Below, in pieces: positions 34,596 to 43,945 of a DNA stretch of 64,000 nucleotides. The position numbers and the translations under genes were made by a program. The notes beneath the pieces were generated by a model. It did not search any database and was not told where the DNA came from. It saw only the letters and a list, made by a program, of their open reading frames with translations. Origin of the DNA: Haloimpatiens massiliensis (GTDB lineage: Bacteria > Bacillota > Clostridia > Clostridiales > Clostridiaceae); NCBI RefSeq assembly GCF_900184255.1, contig NZ_LT854640.1, positions 1,634,156 through 1,698,155 on the forward strand. The letters are read 5' to 3'. The stretch's first letter is position 1. The number at the start of each line of letters is the position of its first letter.

Positions 34596-35348
34596 ATGAC
34601 GGAAGTTGAAGAATTAATTAGAGAAAGATGGGAAAATTCAGCAGAAGGGTATAGTTCTTTTATTGAAAGGGAATTAGAGGATTTAACTAAAGAAAAATGG
34701 CGAAAGTATATTATAGAGGATAATAGTAATAGCCCACTTAAGATACTTGATTTAGGAACTGGACCAGGATATTTTTCTATTATATTATCAGAAGTTGGAC
34801 ATGATGTAACAGGAGTGGATATTGCAGAGCAAATGGTTCAAGTTGCCAGTAGAAATGCTAAAAAAGTTAATGTTTCGCCTAAATTTCGTGTAATGGATAA
34901 TCATAAATTAGAATTTGAAGATAATACCTTTGATATATTAGTTTGTAGAAATGTTACATGGACATTAGAAAGACCTAAAGAGGCTTATAAAGAATGGTAT
35001 AGAGTAATTAAGCCACAAGGTAAGCTAATAATTTTTGATGCAAATTGGCATTTACATGAATATGATGAAGAATTACATAAAATTTATTTAGCTGATGTAG
35101 AAGAACATGATAAATTGTATCCTAAAATCATCCATAGTTATAGGGGGAAGAATCCAGAGGCAAAATCTTATTATAAACGATTACCATTGTCAAGGATTGT
35201 TCGTCCAAATTGGGATATGAAAGCTTTACGTGAAATAGGTTTTTCGGAAGTAATAACAAATACTAATATTAATAAAGACGTTTATTTAGAAAGTGATCAA
35301 CTTTTATATAGGAGTATTCCGATGTTTAGAATTTGTGCAATGAAATAG
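34596..35348 (+). CDS. class I SAM-dependent methyltransferase linked to metal uptake
   Basis: A 250-residue cytoplasmic methyltransferase: motif I ILDLGTGPGYFS, acidic VTGVDIAEQM and a DILVCRNVTWTLE motif. The N-terminal segment RERWENSAEGYSSFIEREL is shared by methyltransferases encoded beside FecCD-type importers. GGGTGGTG precedes ATG. The binding-protein gene follows closely, so it is probably an operon member acting on the imported ligand (siderophore, corrinoid or heme-like compound). The acceptor substrate is not readable from sequence. Confidence 0.8.
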   Translation: MTEVEELIRERWENSAEGYSSFIERELEDLTKEKWRKYIIEDNSNSPLKILDLGTGPGYFSIILSEVGHDVTGVDIAEQMVQVASRNAKKVNVSPKFRVMDNHKLEFEDNTFDILVCRNVTWTLERPKEAYKEWYRVIKPQGKLIIFDANWHLHEYDEELHKIYLADVEEHDKLYPKIIHSYRGKNPEAKSYYKRLPLSRIVRPNWDMKALREIGFSEVITNTNINKDVYLESDQLLYRSIPMFRICAMK

Positions 35349-35362
35349 AAGGAGATTTGATT

Positions 35363-36511
35363 ATGAAGAATATAAAAAGAATATTAGTAATGTGTATTTT
35401 AGCTATTTTTACAATATCTATAACTGGTTGTTCAAAAAACAATGTTGCAGCCAATAAAAAATCAATTGAAATTATTGATGTATTAGGAAGAAAAGTGGTT
35501 TTGGAAAAACCAGCAACAAGACTAGCAGTTCAATGGAGTGGTTCAGGTGGAGGATTAATGACTCTTGCAGCACTTGACAAAGAACATTTTCAAGACAAAA
35601 TAGTTGCACTAGATGATTCACTTCCACAATATAGACTGGATATGTGGAATCAATTTTGTAAAGATGTGCCGGAATTAAAAAATATTCCACGAATAGGCAC
35701 AATAGATAAAAATGAATTTAGTGTTGAAAAATTAATAGAACTAAAGCCAGAGGTATTTTTCTTACCTGTAGGTTTAAAAGAATATTTTACTTCAACTATG
35801 GAAAATCAATTAAAAGGAGCTGGTATAGCTGTTATATTTATAGATTATCATGATCAAACAGTTAAAGGACATATTAAATCAACAGAAATAATTGGTAAAA
35901 CCATAGGTAAGGAAAAAGAAGCAAAGGATTTAAATGATTTTTATGTAAAGCAAATGAAAATAGTAGAAGAAAGATTAAAAGATTTAAATGATAATGATAA
36001 ACCTTCCGTTTATTTAGAATGTGGTATGTATGGACCTTCTAAGTACGGTAATACATATAGCAAAAATTATATGTGGGGACAAGTTGTAGAAAATGCTGGT
36101 GGAAATAACATTATGAAAGATGTGGTTAAGAAATCACAACCAGCTAATCCAGAGTATATTTTAGATAAGGATCCAGAATTTATAATAATGACAGGATCTT
36201 ATTGGAGAGATCAACCGGAATCAATGTTTTTAGGCTATGAGTGTGATAAGGATAAAGCTGAAAAATCTTTAGCACAATTTACAAAAAGACCAGGTTGGAA
36301 AAATCTTAAAGCGGTGAAAAATAAGAATTTTTATGCTATTCATCATGCTATAGGAAGGGAAATGTATGATTTTTATGCCGTACAGAAATTGGCAAAAATA
36401 CTGCATCCAGAAAAGTTTAAAGATGTTGACCCAGACTCTGCCTTTAAGGAATATTTTGAAAAGTTTATGCCTTTTAAAATGAAGGGCGTATGGTATACAA
36501 AATTAAATTAA
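35363..36511 (+). CDS. FecB-type substrate-binding lipoprotein (damaged importer)
   Basis: A 382-residue lipoprotein. The signal peptide ends in the lipobox ITGCSK. The mature part begins with the type III binding-protein signature IEIIDVLGRKVVLEKPATRL and continues with two lobes joined by a long helix. It would capture an iron-, cobalamin- or siderophore-like ligand. ATG 35363 has AAGGAGA seven bases upstream; the longer frame from 35333 overlaps the methyltransferase and lacks support. The downstream permease and ATPase genes of this set show defects. Confidence 0.87.
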   Translation: MKNIKRILVMCILAIFTISITGCSKNNVAANKKSIEIIDVLGRKVVLEKPATRLAVQWSGSGGGLMTLAALDKEHFQDKIVALDDSLPQYRLDMWNQFCKDVPELKNIPRIGTIDKNEFSVEKLIELKPEVFFLPVGLKEYFTSTMENQLKGAGIAVIFIDYHDQTVKGHIKSTEIIGKTIGKEKEAKDLNDFYVKQMKIVEERLKDLNDNDKPSVYLECGMYGPSKYGNTYSKNYMWGQVVENAGGNNIMKDVVKKSQPANPEYILDKDPEFIIMTGSYWRDQPESMFLGYECDKDKAEKSLAQFTKRPGWKNLKAVKNKNFYAIHHAIGREMYDFYAVQKLAKILHPEKFKDVDPDSAFKEYFEKFMPFKMKGVWYTKLN

Positions 36512-36561
36512 ACTACATTAAACAATTTAAATATATAACTAATTTATATAACTAGTTGTTT

Positions 36562-36618
36562 ATGGAGGGGATATTATTACTAAAAATAAAATTAATAAAA
36601 AATACTGCAATGATTTAA
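36562..36618 (+). other. short ORF overlapping the permease ribosome binding site
   Basis: ATG at 36562 opens an 18-codon frame (MEGILLLKIKLIKNTAMI) that contains the GGAGGGG Shine-Dalgarno sequence of the permease in another frame. It may be a leader peptide, the product of a frameshift that cut off the permease start, or chance. Confidence 0.25.
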
Positions 36619-37619
36619 GAAAGAAAAAAAGATATATTATAGTGGGGATAATTTTAGTAGTCATATCCTTAATTATTGATATATCTGTAGGACCAGCAAC
36701 AATACCTATCAAGGATGTATTAAAAAGTTTGCTAAAATTACCTGTTGCAAAATTAAACACTAATATTATTGTCTGGAATGTGCGGTTACCAGCTGCTTTA
36801 ATGGCTGTAGCTGTTGGGGCAGCTCTCGGTGTGTCAGGTGCATGTATGCAAACAATATTAAATAATCCATTGGCAAGTCCATATACGTTAGGAATTTCAG
36901 CAGGAGCTGGGTTTGGCGCCTCTTTAGCCATTGTTTTAGGATTTGGACAAGGGACTTTAATGGGGTCTATAGGAGTTTCTTTATCAGCATTTATATTTTC
37001 GTTACTAGCCAGTGCGATAATTTATTTTATAGGAAAAAGTAGAAATATGAAAAGTGAAATAATGATTTTGAGTGGTATTGGTATATTGTTTTTGTTTCAA
37101 GCTTTACAATCTTTTATGCAATATATTGCTTCGCCAGAGGTTTTACAAAGTATAGTGTTCTGGCTATTTGGAAGTTTTTCAAAAGCTAATTTGGCGAATG
37201 TTGGGATTATATATTTAGCATTACTAATATTTATACCACTTATAATAAAGGATTCATGGAAATTGACAGCGATGCGATTAGGTGATGAAAGAGCTGAAAA
37301 TTTAGGAGTTAATACAAAAAATCTCAGAATTAAGGTATTTATTATTATTTCTATATTAACATCAGTTGCAGTTAGTATAGTAGGAACTATTGGATTTATA
37401 GGCCTAGTAAGTCCACATATAGCAAGGTTACTTGTAGGTGAAGATCAAAGATTCTTTTTATCATTATCTACAATAAGTGGTATGCTGATACTTTCAATTG
37501 CATCTATAATTAGTAAAGTTATAATTCCGGGTATAATATTTCCTATAGGAATAATCACTGCAATGATAGGAGTACCATTTTTCTTTTCACTAATATTTAG
37601 TAAAAGGAGGGTGGGTTAA
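36576..37619 (+). CDS. FecCD-type permease without a canonical start codon
   Basis: BtuC/FecCD family membrane permease with about ten helices; RLPAALMAVAVGAALGVSGA, NNPLASPYTLGISAGA and FIGLVSPHIARLLVGED are family hallmarks. The first GTG (36642) would delete the N-terminal cytoplasmic segment, and no ribosome site precedes it. The frame stays open back to ATT codons at 36573/36576, seven bases after a strong GGAGGGG, giving an N-terminus (TKNKINKKYCNDLRKKKR) of normal length. Either AUU is used for initiation, a start codon was mutated, or a frameshift separates ATG 36562 from the body. Confidence 0.8.
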   Translation: MTKNKINKKYCNDLRKKKRYIIVGIILVVISLIIDISVGPATIPIKDVLKSLLKLPVAKLNTNIIVWNVRLPAALMAVAVGAALGVSGACMQTILNNPLASPYTLGISAGAGFGASLAIVLGFGQGTLMGSIGVSLSAFIFSLLASAIIYFIGKSRNMKSEIMILSGIGILFLFQALQSFMQYIASPEVLQSIVFWLFGSFSKANLANVGIIYLALLIFIPLIIKDSWKLTAMRLGDERAENLGVNTKNLRIKVFIIISILTSVAVSIVGTIGFIGLVSPHIARLLVGEDQRFFLSLSTISGMLILSIASIISKVIIPGIIFPIGIITAMIGVPFFFSLIFSKRRVG

Positions 37620-38380
37620 TGATAAATGTAAAAAAATTATCCTTAAATTATGGCAAAAATGAGATTTTAAAGGATGTTTCTTTTAAAGTAAAAGCATCTA
37701 ATGTGTCAGTTATATTAGGACCTAATGGTGTAGGAAAAACAGCTTTACTTCGATGTATTACAGGTATTAATAAATATTCAGGAGAAATCCAAATATATGA
37801 TAAAAATAATAATACGATAAAGAATGAAGAAGGGTATAAATATATTAGCTATTTGTCGCAAGATACTTCATGTAATGCTGTCCTAACAGTTTTTGAAACA
37901 ATTTTAATTGGAAAATTACAGTCCCTATCTCTTAAAGTAACTAATGAGGATATTGACAAAGTAGAGCATATGATGGAAAAGTTAAAAATTTCTCATCTAG
38001 CAGATAGATATATAAATGAAATCAGTGGAGGCCAAAGGCAGATGGTGTTTATTGCATAAGCTTTAATGAAGGAGCCCACTATATTATTAATGGATGAGTT
38101 AACAAGCAGCTTAGATTTAAATAAGCAATTTCAAGTGTTAGATTTTATAAAGAAATATACTTGTGAGAACAATATCACCACACTACTTACATTACATCAT
38201 TTGGATTTGGCTAAAAAGTATGCAGATGATATTATCATTTTAAATAACAAAGGAGTATATGCAACGGGCATGCCTAAACAAGTAATGACAGTTAAAATGT
38301 TTAAAGAAGTTTATAAGGTCAACGCTGAAATGATAGAAAGAGATAATGAAAGTTTCGTTATTATTAAAGATGCAATATAG
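37619..38380 (+). pseudogene. FecE-type ABC ATPase interrupted by an in-frame stop
   Basis: The frame encodes a standard siderophore-type ATPase: Walker A LGPNGVGKTA, signature ISGGQRQMVF, Walker B ILLMDELTSS and His switch LTLHHLDL. TAA at 38057-38059 interrupts it between the signature and Walker B, exactly where relatives have Gln (FIAQAL), so one C-to-T change would explain it. The remaining 107 codons continue in the same frame. The two pieces alone cannot make a complete ATP site. Readthrough or a base error are alternatives. Confidence 0.85.
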
Positions 38381-38482
38381 GTAATTTTTACTTCTATATT
38401 ATTCATTATCAACCTAAATTATAAAAATAGTGTTATAATTGAGAGTATATTCTATTAATTTCTTAATTAGGGGGTTGTGGGC

Positions 38483-39736
38483 ATGAATAGTGAAGAAAGA
38501 CAATTTGAATTACTTAAGAAAATGAGCTTTGTTAGAACTAGTGGCAGTGAAAAGGAAATGGAAGCTCTTAATATTTTAAAAGCTGAACTAGACAGTTTAG
38601 GATTAAAAAGTAAAGTAGAGCCTTTTAAAGTAATGCGTTACCAGATAAAAAAGGCGAAATTAGAAGTTTTGGAACCTTTTTATAAAGAATTTAAAGTAGA
38701 AGGTGTAGGATTAACAGGAAATACCTCTCAAGAGGGATTAACTGCTGAACTTGAATATGTAGAGAGTGCAGAGGAAGTTAATTTAGTTAATGCTAAGGGA
38801 AAAATAGTCCTTGTAAATGGGTATATGAGAGCAAAGAAGTTTAGAGATATAGTAAGAGCAGGAGCTATTGGATACATAGTTTTCAGCGGTGAATTTATGG
38901 ATGATGAAGAAAAAACAGATATTGCTAAAAATGCTATAAGAGAAAAACATTTAGAATTTGGAAAAATTCCTGGAGTAACTATGAGAGTTAAGGATGCTCT
39001 TGAAATGGTTAAATTAGGAGCTACAAAAGTTCGTATAACACTTGAACAAGAAGAAGGAACAACAGATTCTCATAATCTTATTACAGAAATAAAGGGAACA
39101 CAATATCCAGAAGAGGTTGTTGCATTTATGGCTCATTATGATAGTGTTCCATTTAGTAGTGGAGCATATGATAATGGAGCAGGATCTGTAAATATCATGG
39201 AAATTCTTCGCCATTATTTAGAGAATCCACCTAAACGTACTTTAAGATTTATGTGGTTTGGTTCAGAAGAAGTAGGACTTCTTGGAAGTAAAGCATATGT
39301 TAAAGAGCATGAAAAAGAACTTGAGAATATTAAGTTTGGAATAAACGTGGATTTAGGCGGAGCAATTATTGGACAAGATATGGCTAGTATAATTGCTAAT
39401 GAAAGTTTATGTCATATGATTGAATACTACGCAAAGGAAGTATGCTTCCCAATTTTAGTTAAACAATCTATATACTCCAGTGACTGCATGCCTTTTGCAG
39501 ATAAGGGTATACCAGTGGCAAATTTCATGCGTGTAGGTGAAGATGGAGCTATAGAAATTCATAATCGTTATGATATTATAGAAAATATTTCTCCTAAAAA
39601 TTTATATAAAAGCATGAACTTTATTAAGAATTTCAGTGAAAAGATAGTTAATGCAGCTGTAATTCCAGTGCCAAGAGAAATTCCTGAAAAATTAGTTAAG
39701 GAAATAGATGAGTATTTAATGAAAGACTTAAAATAA
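38483..39736 (+). CDS. M28 family zinc aminopeptidase with PA-like domain
   Basis: A 417-residue peptidase without signal peptide. An N-terminal helical part is followed by a PA-type insert (GKIVLVNGYMRAKKFRDIVR to YIVFSGEF). The M28 core shows the metal ligands in order: AHYDSV, YDNGAG, FGSEEVGLLGS, NVDLGG and a late EIHNRYD. It would remove N-terminal residues from peptides. ATG 38483 is chosen with AGGGGG upstream; an in-frame GTG at 38477 is possible. It lies between two metal-importer loci and has its own spacer on each side, so a functional tie to them is not shown. Confidence 0.85.
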   Translation: MNSEERQFELLKKMSFVRTSGSEKEMEALNILKAELDSLGLKSKVEPFKVMRYQIKKAKLEVLEPFYKEFKVEGVGLTGNTSQEGLTAELEYVESAEEVNLVNAKGKIVLVNGYMRAKKFRDIVRAGAIGYIVFSGEFMDDEEKTDIAKNAIREKHLEFGKIPGVTMRVKDALEMVKLGATKVRITLEQEEGTTDSHNLITEIKGTQYPEEVVAFMAHYDSVPFSSGAYDNGAGSVNIMEILRHYLENPPKRTLRFMWFGSEEVGLLGSKAYVKEHEKELENIKFGINVDLGGAIIGQDMASIIANESLCHMIEYYAKEVCFPILVKQSIYSSDCMPFADKGIPVANFMRVGEDGAIEIHNRYDIIENISPKNLYKSMNFIKNFSEKIVNAAVIPVPREIPEKLVKEIDEYLMKDLK

Positions 39737-39797
39737 ATTTTGGGCGAGTCACGAAGGCTTGCTTAATAAAATATAGTTAATTTAATAACGCGAAATA

Positions 39798-39863
39798 TAT
39801 GAACCACGAAGGTTATAATTATAAAATTTTAAAAGTTTTATAATTTAATTTTCGTGGTTTATT
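39798..39863 (+). terminator. strong hairpin terminator before the second importer operon
   Basis: AACCACGAA pairs with TTCGTGGTT and an inner ATAATTATAAAA/TTTTATAATT helix extends it, followed by TATTTTT. It may end the peptidase transcript or be a leader attenuator; the AACCACGAAGG start is shared with the terminator at 34245. Confidence 0.65.
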
Positions 39864-39892
39864 TTTATCATATAGGGTAGGAGGAATTGTAT

Positions 39893-39984
39893 ATGAATAA
39901 AAAGCTTTACTTGGATTACTTTTAATAAATACTAGACATAGACAATATGTTGATGAAGTAAAAGTTTATAAACTATGCATATAA
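39893..39984 (+). pseudogene. frameshifted micro-ORF with good ribosome site
   Basis: GGAGG precedes ATG 39893, but the frame (MNKKLYLDYF) stops after ten codons. A neighbouring frame continues GLLLINTRHRQYVDEVKVYK to a stop at 39982. This may be the broken start of a gene once heading the second importer operon, or a leader peptide. Confidence 0.3.
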
Positions 39985-40006
39985 GAATTTAAGGAGTGAA
40001 TTAAAT

Positions 40007-41089
40007 ATGAAACGGCAATTATATGCAAAAGATCAAGTTGATAAAACTAGCCAGTATAAAAAATACATAGGAAAAAAGATAATAATAACTTTAGTTTTGC
40101 TGTGTTTGGTTTTTGTTTTAGCTACCTTCGCCATTAATGCTGGCTCTACAGATTTAAAGCCAAGCCAGGTTTTCATGTCCATATTTGGATATGGAAGTGA
40201 TGTTTCAGATATTGTAATTTGGCGTATACGGTTACCTAGAGTTTTAGCTGGCATTATTGCTGGGGCGGGTTTATCTATAGCTGGTTGTGTAATGCAGAAT
40301 AATTTAAGAAATCCTTTGGCTTCACCATCAACTTTGGGAATATCAAATGCAGCAGCCTTTGGAGCTAATTTAGCTATTATAGTATTTGGTGCTGGAAATA
40401 TTCAAAGTTCCGCTACAGATGCTGTTAGTATAAGCAATCCATACATTGTTACTGTTTCAGCTTTTCTATGTGCTATAGCAGCAGCTCTTATTGTAATAGT
40501 ACTTGCAAAATTACGAGGATTTATGCCAGAAGCCATAGTTTTAGCAGGAGTAGCTATTGGATCTCTTTTTTCTGCTGGAACTATTTTGATTCAGTACTTT
40601 GCTCAGGATACAAAAGTAGCTGCAGCAGTTTTTTGGACTTTTGGAGATTTGGGACGAGTTTCTTGGAAAGAAGTAATTATTATGGCTATCATTGTCTGTG
40701 TATCAATAATATATTTTATGTTTAAAAGATGGGACTATAATGCCTTTGACAGTGGTGAAGAATCTGCAAAAAGTCTTGGTGTTAATGTAGAAAGAGTGCG
40801 TTTTCAGGGAATGCTAGTTTCTTCTTTAATTACAGCAGTTGCAGTTTCATTTCTTGGTATTATTGGATTTATTGGACTTATAGGCCCACAAATAACCAGA
40901 AGACTTATTGGAGGGGATCATCGTTTCTTGATTCCAGCTTCGGCACTTATGGGATCAATGATTCTTTTAATTTCTGATACTGTAGCAAGGACAATTATTG
41001 CACCAGTGGTATTACCTGTTGGGGTTATTACTTCTTTTCTTGGAGCACCACTGTTTTTATTTTTGCTCATAAGGGGGTATAAAAAATAA
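40007..41089 (+). CDS. FecCD-type permease (second importer)
   Basis: A 360-residue membrane permease of the BtuC/FecCD family. About ten helices and the motifs RLPRVLAGIIAGAGLSIAGC, NNLRNPLASPSTLGISNAAA and FIGLIGPQITRRLIGGDHR, the last being the cytoplasmic helix that docks on the ATPase. AAGGAG precedes ATG. The stop overlaps the ATPase ATG, so translation is coupled. Unlike the first set all three core genes look intact. Confidence 0.88.
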   Translation: MKRQLYAKDQVDKTSQYKKYIGKKIIITLVLLCLVFVLATFAINAGSTDLKPSQVFMSIFGYGSDVSDIVIWRIRLPRVLAGIIAGAGLSIAGCVMQNNLRNPLASPSTLGISNAAAFGANLAIIVFGAGNIQSSATDAVSISNPYIVTVSAFLCAIAAALIVIVLAKLRGFMPEAIVLAGVAIGSLFSAGTILIQYFAQDTKVAAAVFWTFGDLGRVSWKEVIIMAIIVCVSIIYFMFKRWDYNAFDSGEESAKSLGVNVERVRFQGMLVSSLITAVAVSFLGIIGFIGLIGPQITRRLIGGDHRFLIPASALMGSMILLISDTVARTIIAPVVLPVGVITSFLGAPLFLFLLIRGYKK

Positions 41090-41841
41090 TGGTTTTATCT
41101 GTTGATGGATTAGAATTTAAATATCCTAGTCATTCCATTTTAAAGGGTGTGACTTTTTCTGTGCAAAAGGGAGAGTGCCTAGCTATACTGGGAACCAATG
41201 GAACTGGAAAATCTACTTTACTGAAATGTCTAAATAGAATTTTAAAGCCTCAAAGTGGGAATGTTTTTATTGAAGATGCTGATGTCCGTAATCTAAATAG
41301 GACAGAGTTGGCGCAAAAAATAGTTTATGTTTCCCAAAATAATAAAAGTTCTAGAAGTACTGTTTTTGACACAATACTGCTGGGAAGGAAGCCATATATT
41401 AAATGGGATGTTACACAAAAAGATTTAGATATAGTAAATAATGTTATAAAAATGCTTCAACTTGAGGATTATGCTTTGAGATACACAGATGAGTTAAGCG
41501 GTGGAGAACTTCAAAAGGTATTGATTGGAAGGGCACTGGCTCAGCAACCAGAAGTACTCATGCTTGATGAACCTACAAGTAGCCTTGATTTAAAAAATCA
41601 GCTTGAAGTAATAAATATAATTAAGAAAGTTGTTATAGATAAACAAATAGCTGCCGTAGTAACAATGCATGATTTAAACTTAGCCCTTCGTTTTGCAGAT
41701 AAATTTGTACTCCTTAAGAATGGTAAAGTTTTTGCTGCTGGTGGAATAGAAGTAATGACTTCTGAAAATATTGAAGATGATTATTCAGTTCCCGTAAAGA
41801 TTGAAAAATATAGCACTACTCCAGTGGTTATTCCTTTGTAG
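41089..41841 (+). CDS. FecE-type ABC ATPase (second importer)
   Basis: A 250-residue ATPase with Walker A LGTNGTGKST, Q-loop VYVSQNN, signature LSGGELQKV, Walker B LMLDEPTSSLD and switch His VTMHDLN. It is the intact counterpart of the interrupted ATPase at 37619, and shows Gln-Ala-Leu-equivalent sequence (RALAQQPE) where that copy has its stop. It overlaps the permease stop by one base and powers import. Confidence 0.9.
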   Translation: MVLSVDGLEFKYPSHSILKGVTFSVQKGECLAILGTNGTGKSTLLKCLNRILKPQSGNVFIEDADVRNLNRTELAQKIVYVSQNNKSSRSTVFDTILLGRKPYIKWDVTQKDLDIVNNVIKMLQLEDYALRYTDELSGGELQKVLIGRALAQQPEVLMLDEPTSSLDLKNQLEVINIIKKVVIDKQIAAVVTMHDLNLALRFADKFVLLKNGKVFAAGGIEVMTSENIEDDYSVPVKIEKYSTTPVVIPL

Positions 41842-41934
41842 AGTACTTTTTTATTTTATAAAATGGACAAGTTCTAGAAATAGCAGAGTGTGTAGTGAAT
41901 CAAATATTATAAAAAGATAAGTGAGGTATAAGTT

Positions 41935-43086
41935 ATGAATAAAAAAATTGTATCTGTATTTATAGTAGTGTGCATGTTTATGACCTTATTAACAGGATGT
42001 GGTTCTAAAACAGTGCTTAATGATAAAAAAGATGATAAACAAGCTAGTGAAAAGATTACTGTAACGGATATGTTAGGGAGAAAAGTAACACTAAAAAATG
42101 GAGCAGCAAAAAAGATTATAGCTAATAATCCAGGTTCATTAAGACTTTATTGTTATGTGGGAAGTGTAGATAAATTAGTTGGAGTGCCAGATAGAGAAAA
42201 AAAAGATTCTAAGAGAAGACCATACGCAATGGCAAACTCTTCTATAATTAACCTTCCTAGCATTGGTGAAGGTAGGGGTAATAATGCTGATGATTTTGAG
42301 AAAATATTACAACTTAAACCTGATGTGATTTTTGCTAATGCAGATGATAAAGCTGCTCTTGATAAAATGCAGGAAAAGATAGGAATTCCCGTAGTTGCTC
42401 TTAGTTATGGAAAAGGGGTTATATTCGATAAAGAGATGTATGATTCTTTAAAGCTTATTGGTAAGGTTATAGGCGAAGAAAAGAGAGCAAATGAAGTAGT
42501 TAATTATATGGAAAAGTGTAAAAAGGATTTAAATGATAGGACAAAGAATATACCAGATGATAAAAAGTTAAGTGCTTATGCAGGTGGTTTAGCATGGAAA
42601 GGTGCACATGGAATTGAAAGTACTAGAGAAAATTATCCTTTATTTAACGCCGTTAATGCTAAAAATGTAGTTAAAGGAATAAATAAAGATGGTGCTGTTA
42701 TGATAGATAAGGAAAAATTACTTGAATGGAACCCAGATAGAATATTTATAGATTTAGCTAGTCTTCGTCTTATAAAAGAGGATTATAGAAAAAATCCTAA
42801 GTATTATAATACCTTATCTGCATTTAAAAATGGGGAAGTATATTCTCAATTACCTTATGTTTGGTGCTATGTGAATATAGATACAGCTATGGCTGATGCT
42901 TATTACATAGGAAAGGTGTTATACCCAGAGCAGTTTAAAGATATTGAGCCAGAGAAAAAGGCAGATGAAATTTATAAATTTCTTGTTGGAAAAGAACTTT
43001 ATTCAGAAATGGCTAAGGAAAGTGGCGGTTTTAAGAAGATAACATTAGAAGAATTAGAAAAAGTAGATACATCCAAAAAGAAATAA
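41935..43086 (+). CDS. FecB-type substrate-binding lipoprotein (second importer)
   Basis: A 383-residue lipoprotein with signal peptide and lipobox LLTGCGSK. The mature start ITVTDMLGRKVTLKNGAAKK is the type III binding-protein signature; a long linking helix (DSLKLIGKVIGEEKRANEVV) joins the lobes. GAGGT precedes ATG. Position third in the operon (permease, ATPase, binding protein) differs from the first set, where the binding protein comes first. The ligand is unknown: iron-siderophore, heme, corrinoid or another metal complex are all possible. Confidence 0.87.
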   Translation: MNKKIVSVFIVVCMFMTLLTGCGSKTVLNDKKDDKQASEKITVTDMLGRKVTLKNGAAKKIIANNPGSLRLYCYVGSVDKLVGVPDREKKDSKRRPYAMANSSIINLPSIGEGRGNNADDFEKILQLKPDVIFANADDKAALDKMQEKIGIPVVALSYGKGVIFDKEMYDSLKLIGKVIGEEKRANEVVNYMEKCKKDLNDRTKNIPDDKKLSAYAGGLAWKGAHGIESTRENYPLFNAVNAKNVVKGINKDGAVMIDKEKLLEWNPDRIFIDLASLRLIKEDYRKNPKYYNTLSAFKNGEVYSQLPYVWCYVNIDTAMADAYYIGKVLYPEQFKDIEPEKKADEIYKFLVGKELYSEMAKESGGFKKITLEELEKVDTSKKK

Positions 43087-43138
43087 ATTTATTATAGATT
43101 TTAGCTCTGTTTAAGAAAAGTGTTGATAATGAAATATA

Positions 43139-43243
43139 ATATGGGGCTGTTGCATTAAAAAATTTACATACAATATACTGTACTAAAAATTTAAATCTAG
43201 TACAATATATCGTAGTATTTATTCTTAGTGCGACAGCCCCATA
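43139..43243. repeat. IS-end-like MITE with 20-base terminal inverted repeats
   Basis: ATATGGGGCTGTTGCATTAA at 43139 and its near-complement TTAGTGCGACAGCCCCATAT at 43224 bound a 105-base element whose interior is also palindromic (GTACTA/TAGTAC). GGGGCTGTTGCA ends resemble transposase-recognised IS ends. No coding capacity. It can also act as terminator for the importer operon. Confidence 0.7.
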
Positions 43244-43298
43244 TTTGTATATCAAAAAATTTGTGTCATTAGGTGAGGCATATATAAGCCATTAAGTA

Positions 43299-43862
43299 TT
43301 ATTTTCTTTTTATATAATAATCACTATAAGGAAAGGTATTGTTCTCTAATTTGTCAAAACTATTATTCTCCAAGGCTAAAACTCTTTCTCCATGGTCTTT
43401 AGTTGCTTTAATGATGATATTTTTAATATCAAAGTCTGCATAAAAATTATCAGAAACCATTCTTAAAATTTCAGATAAAACTATTTTAGTTTCAAGAGAT
43501 GAAATGATGTCTATTCTTAATATACCAGTCTGACAAGCACCATCCCAAAATCTTGTTGTATTAGGAATAGGTGCTATTTCCATAGTGCCTACTATCTTAT
43601 TTTTCTGCTTATGATTAATACTCCATCTTATATAAAATCTATCGTCAAATTCTTGCTCCCATCCCTTAATACCCTTTATTACAGCGTCAATATTGTGTGT
43701 ATCCCATACACCGCCACAATTATCATTATTCATACGGTTTTTAGTAATTGGGTCAGAATAGCACTCAAATAAGTCTATTGCGTCTTCCTCTTTAACTTTT
43801 GTAAATATTAAGTTATTGGTTTCATAAACTGGACACTTATCAAATGGATTAATATTACTCAT
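43299..43862 (-). CDS. GNAT family N-acetyltransferase (RimJ/RimL-like)
   Basis: A 187-residue acetyltransferase. The N-terminal ETNNLIFTKVKEEDAIDLFE and WSINHKQKNKIVGTMEI strands are typical of RimJ/RimL-type GNAT enzymes that acetylate protein N-termini or small amines. The acetyl-CoA loop is not strongly conserved: the usual R/QxxGxG/A motif is hard to see in the ILRIDIISSLETK segment. GGGGGT precedes ATG. Substrate unknown; monocistronic. Confidence 0.72.
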   Translation of the reverse strand: MSNINPFDKCPVYETNNLIFTKVKEEDAIDLFECYSDPITKNRMNNDNCGGVWDTHNIDAVIKGIKGWEQEFDDRFYIRWSINHKQKNKIVGTMEIAPIPNTTRFWDGACQTGILRIDIISSLETKIVLSEILRMVSDNFYADFDIKNIIIKATKDHGERVLALENNSFDKLENNTFPYSDYYIKRK

Positions 43863-43945
43863 TATTGGATACCCCCATCTTTGTATATATAACTTTCATA
43901 TAATTATATAGCATATTGTCATATAATTTCAAATATTTAGGACAA

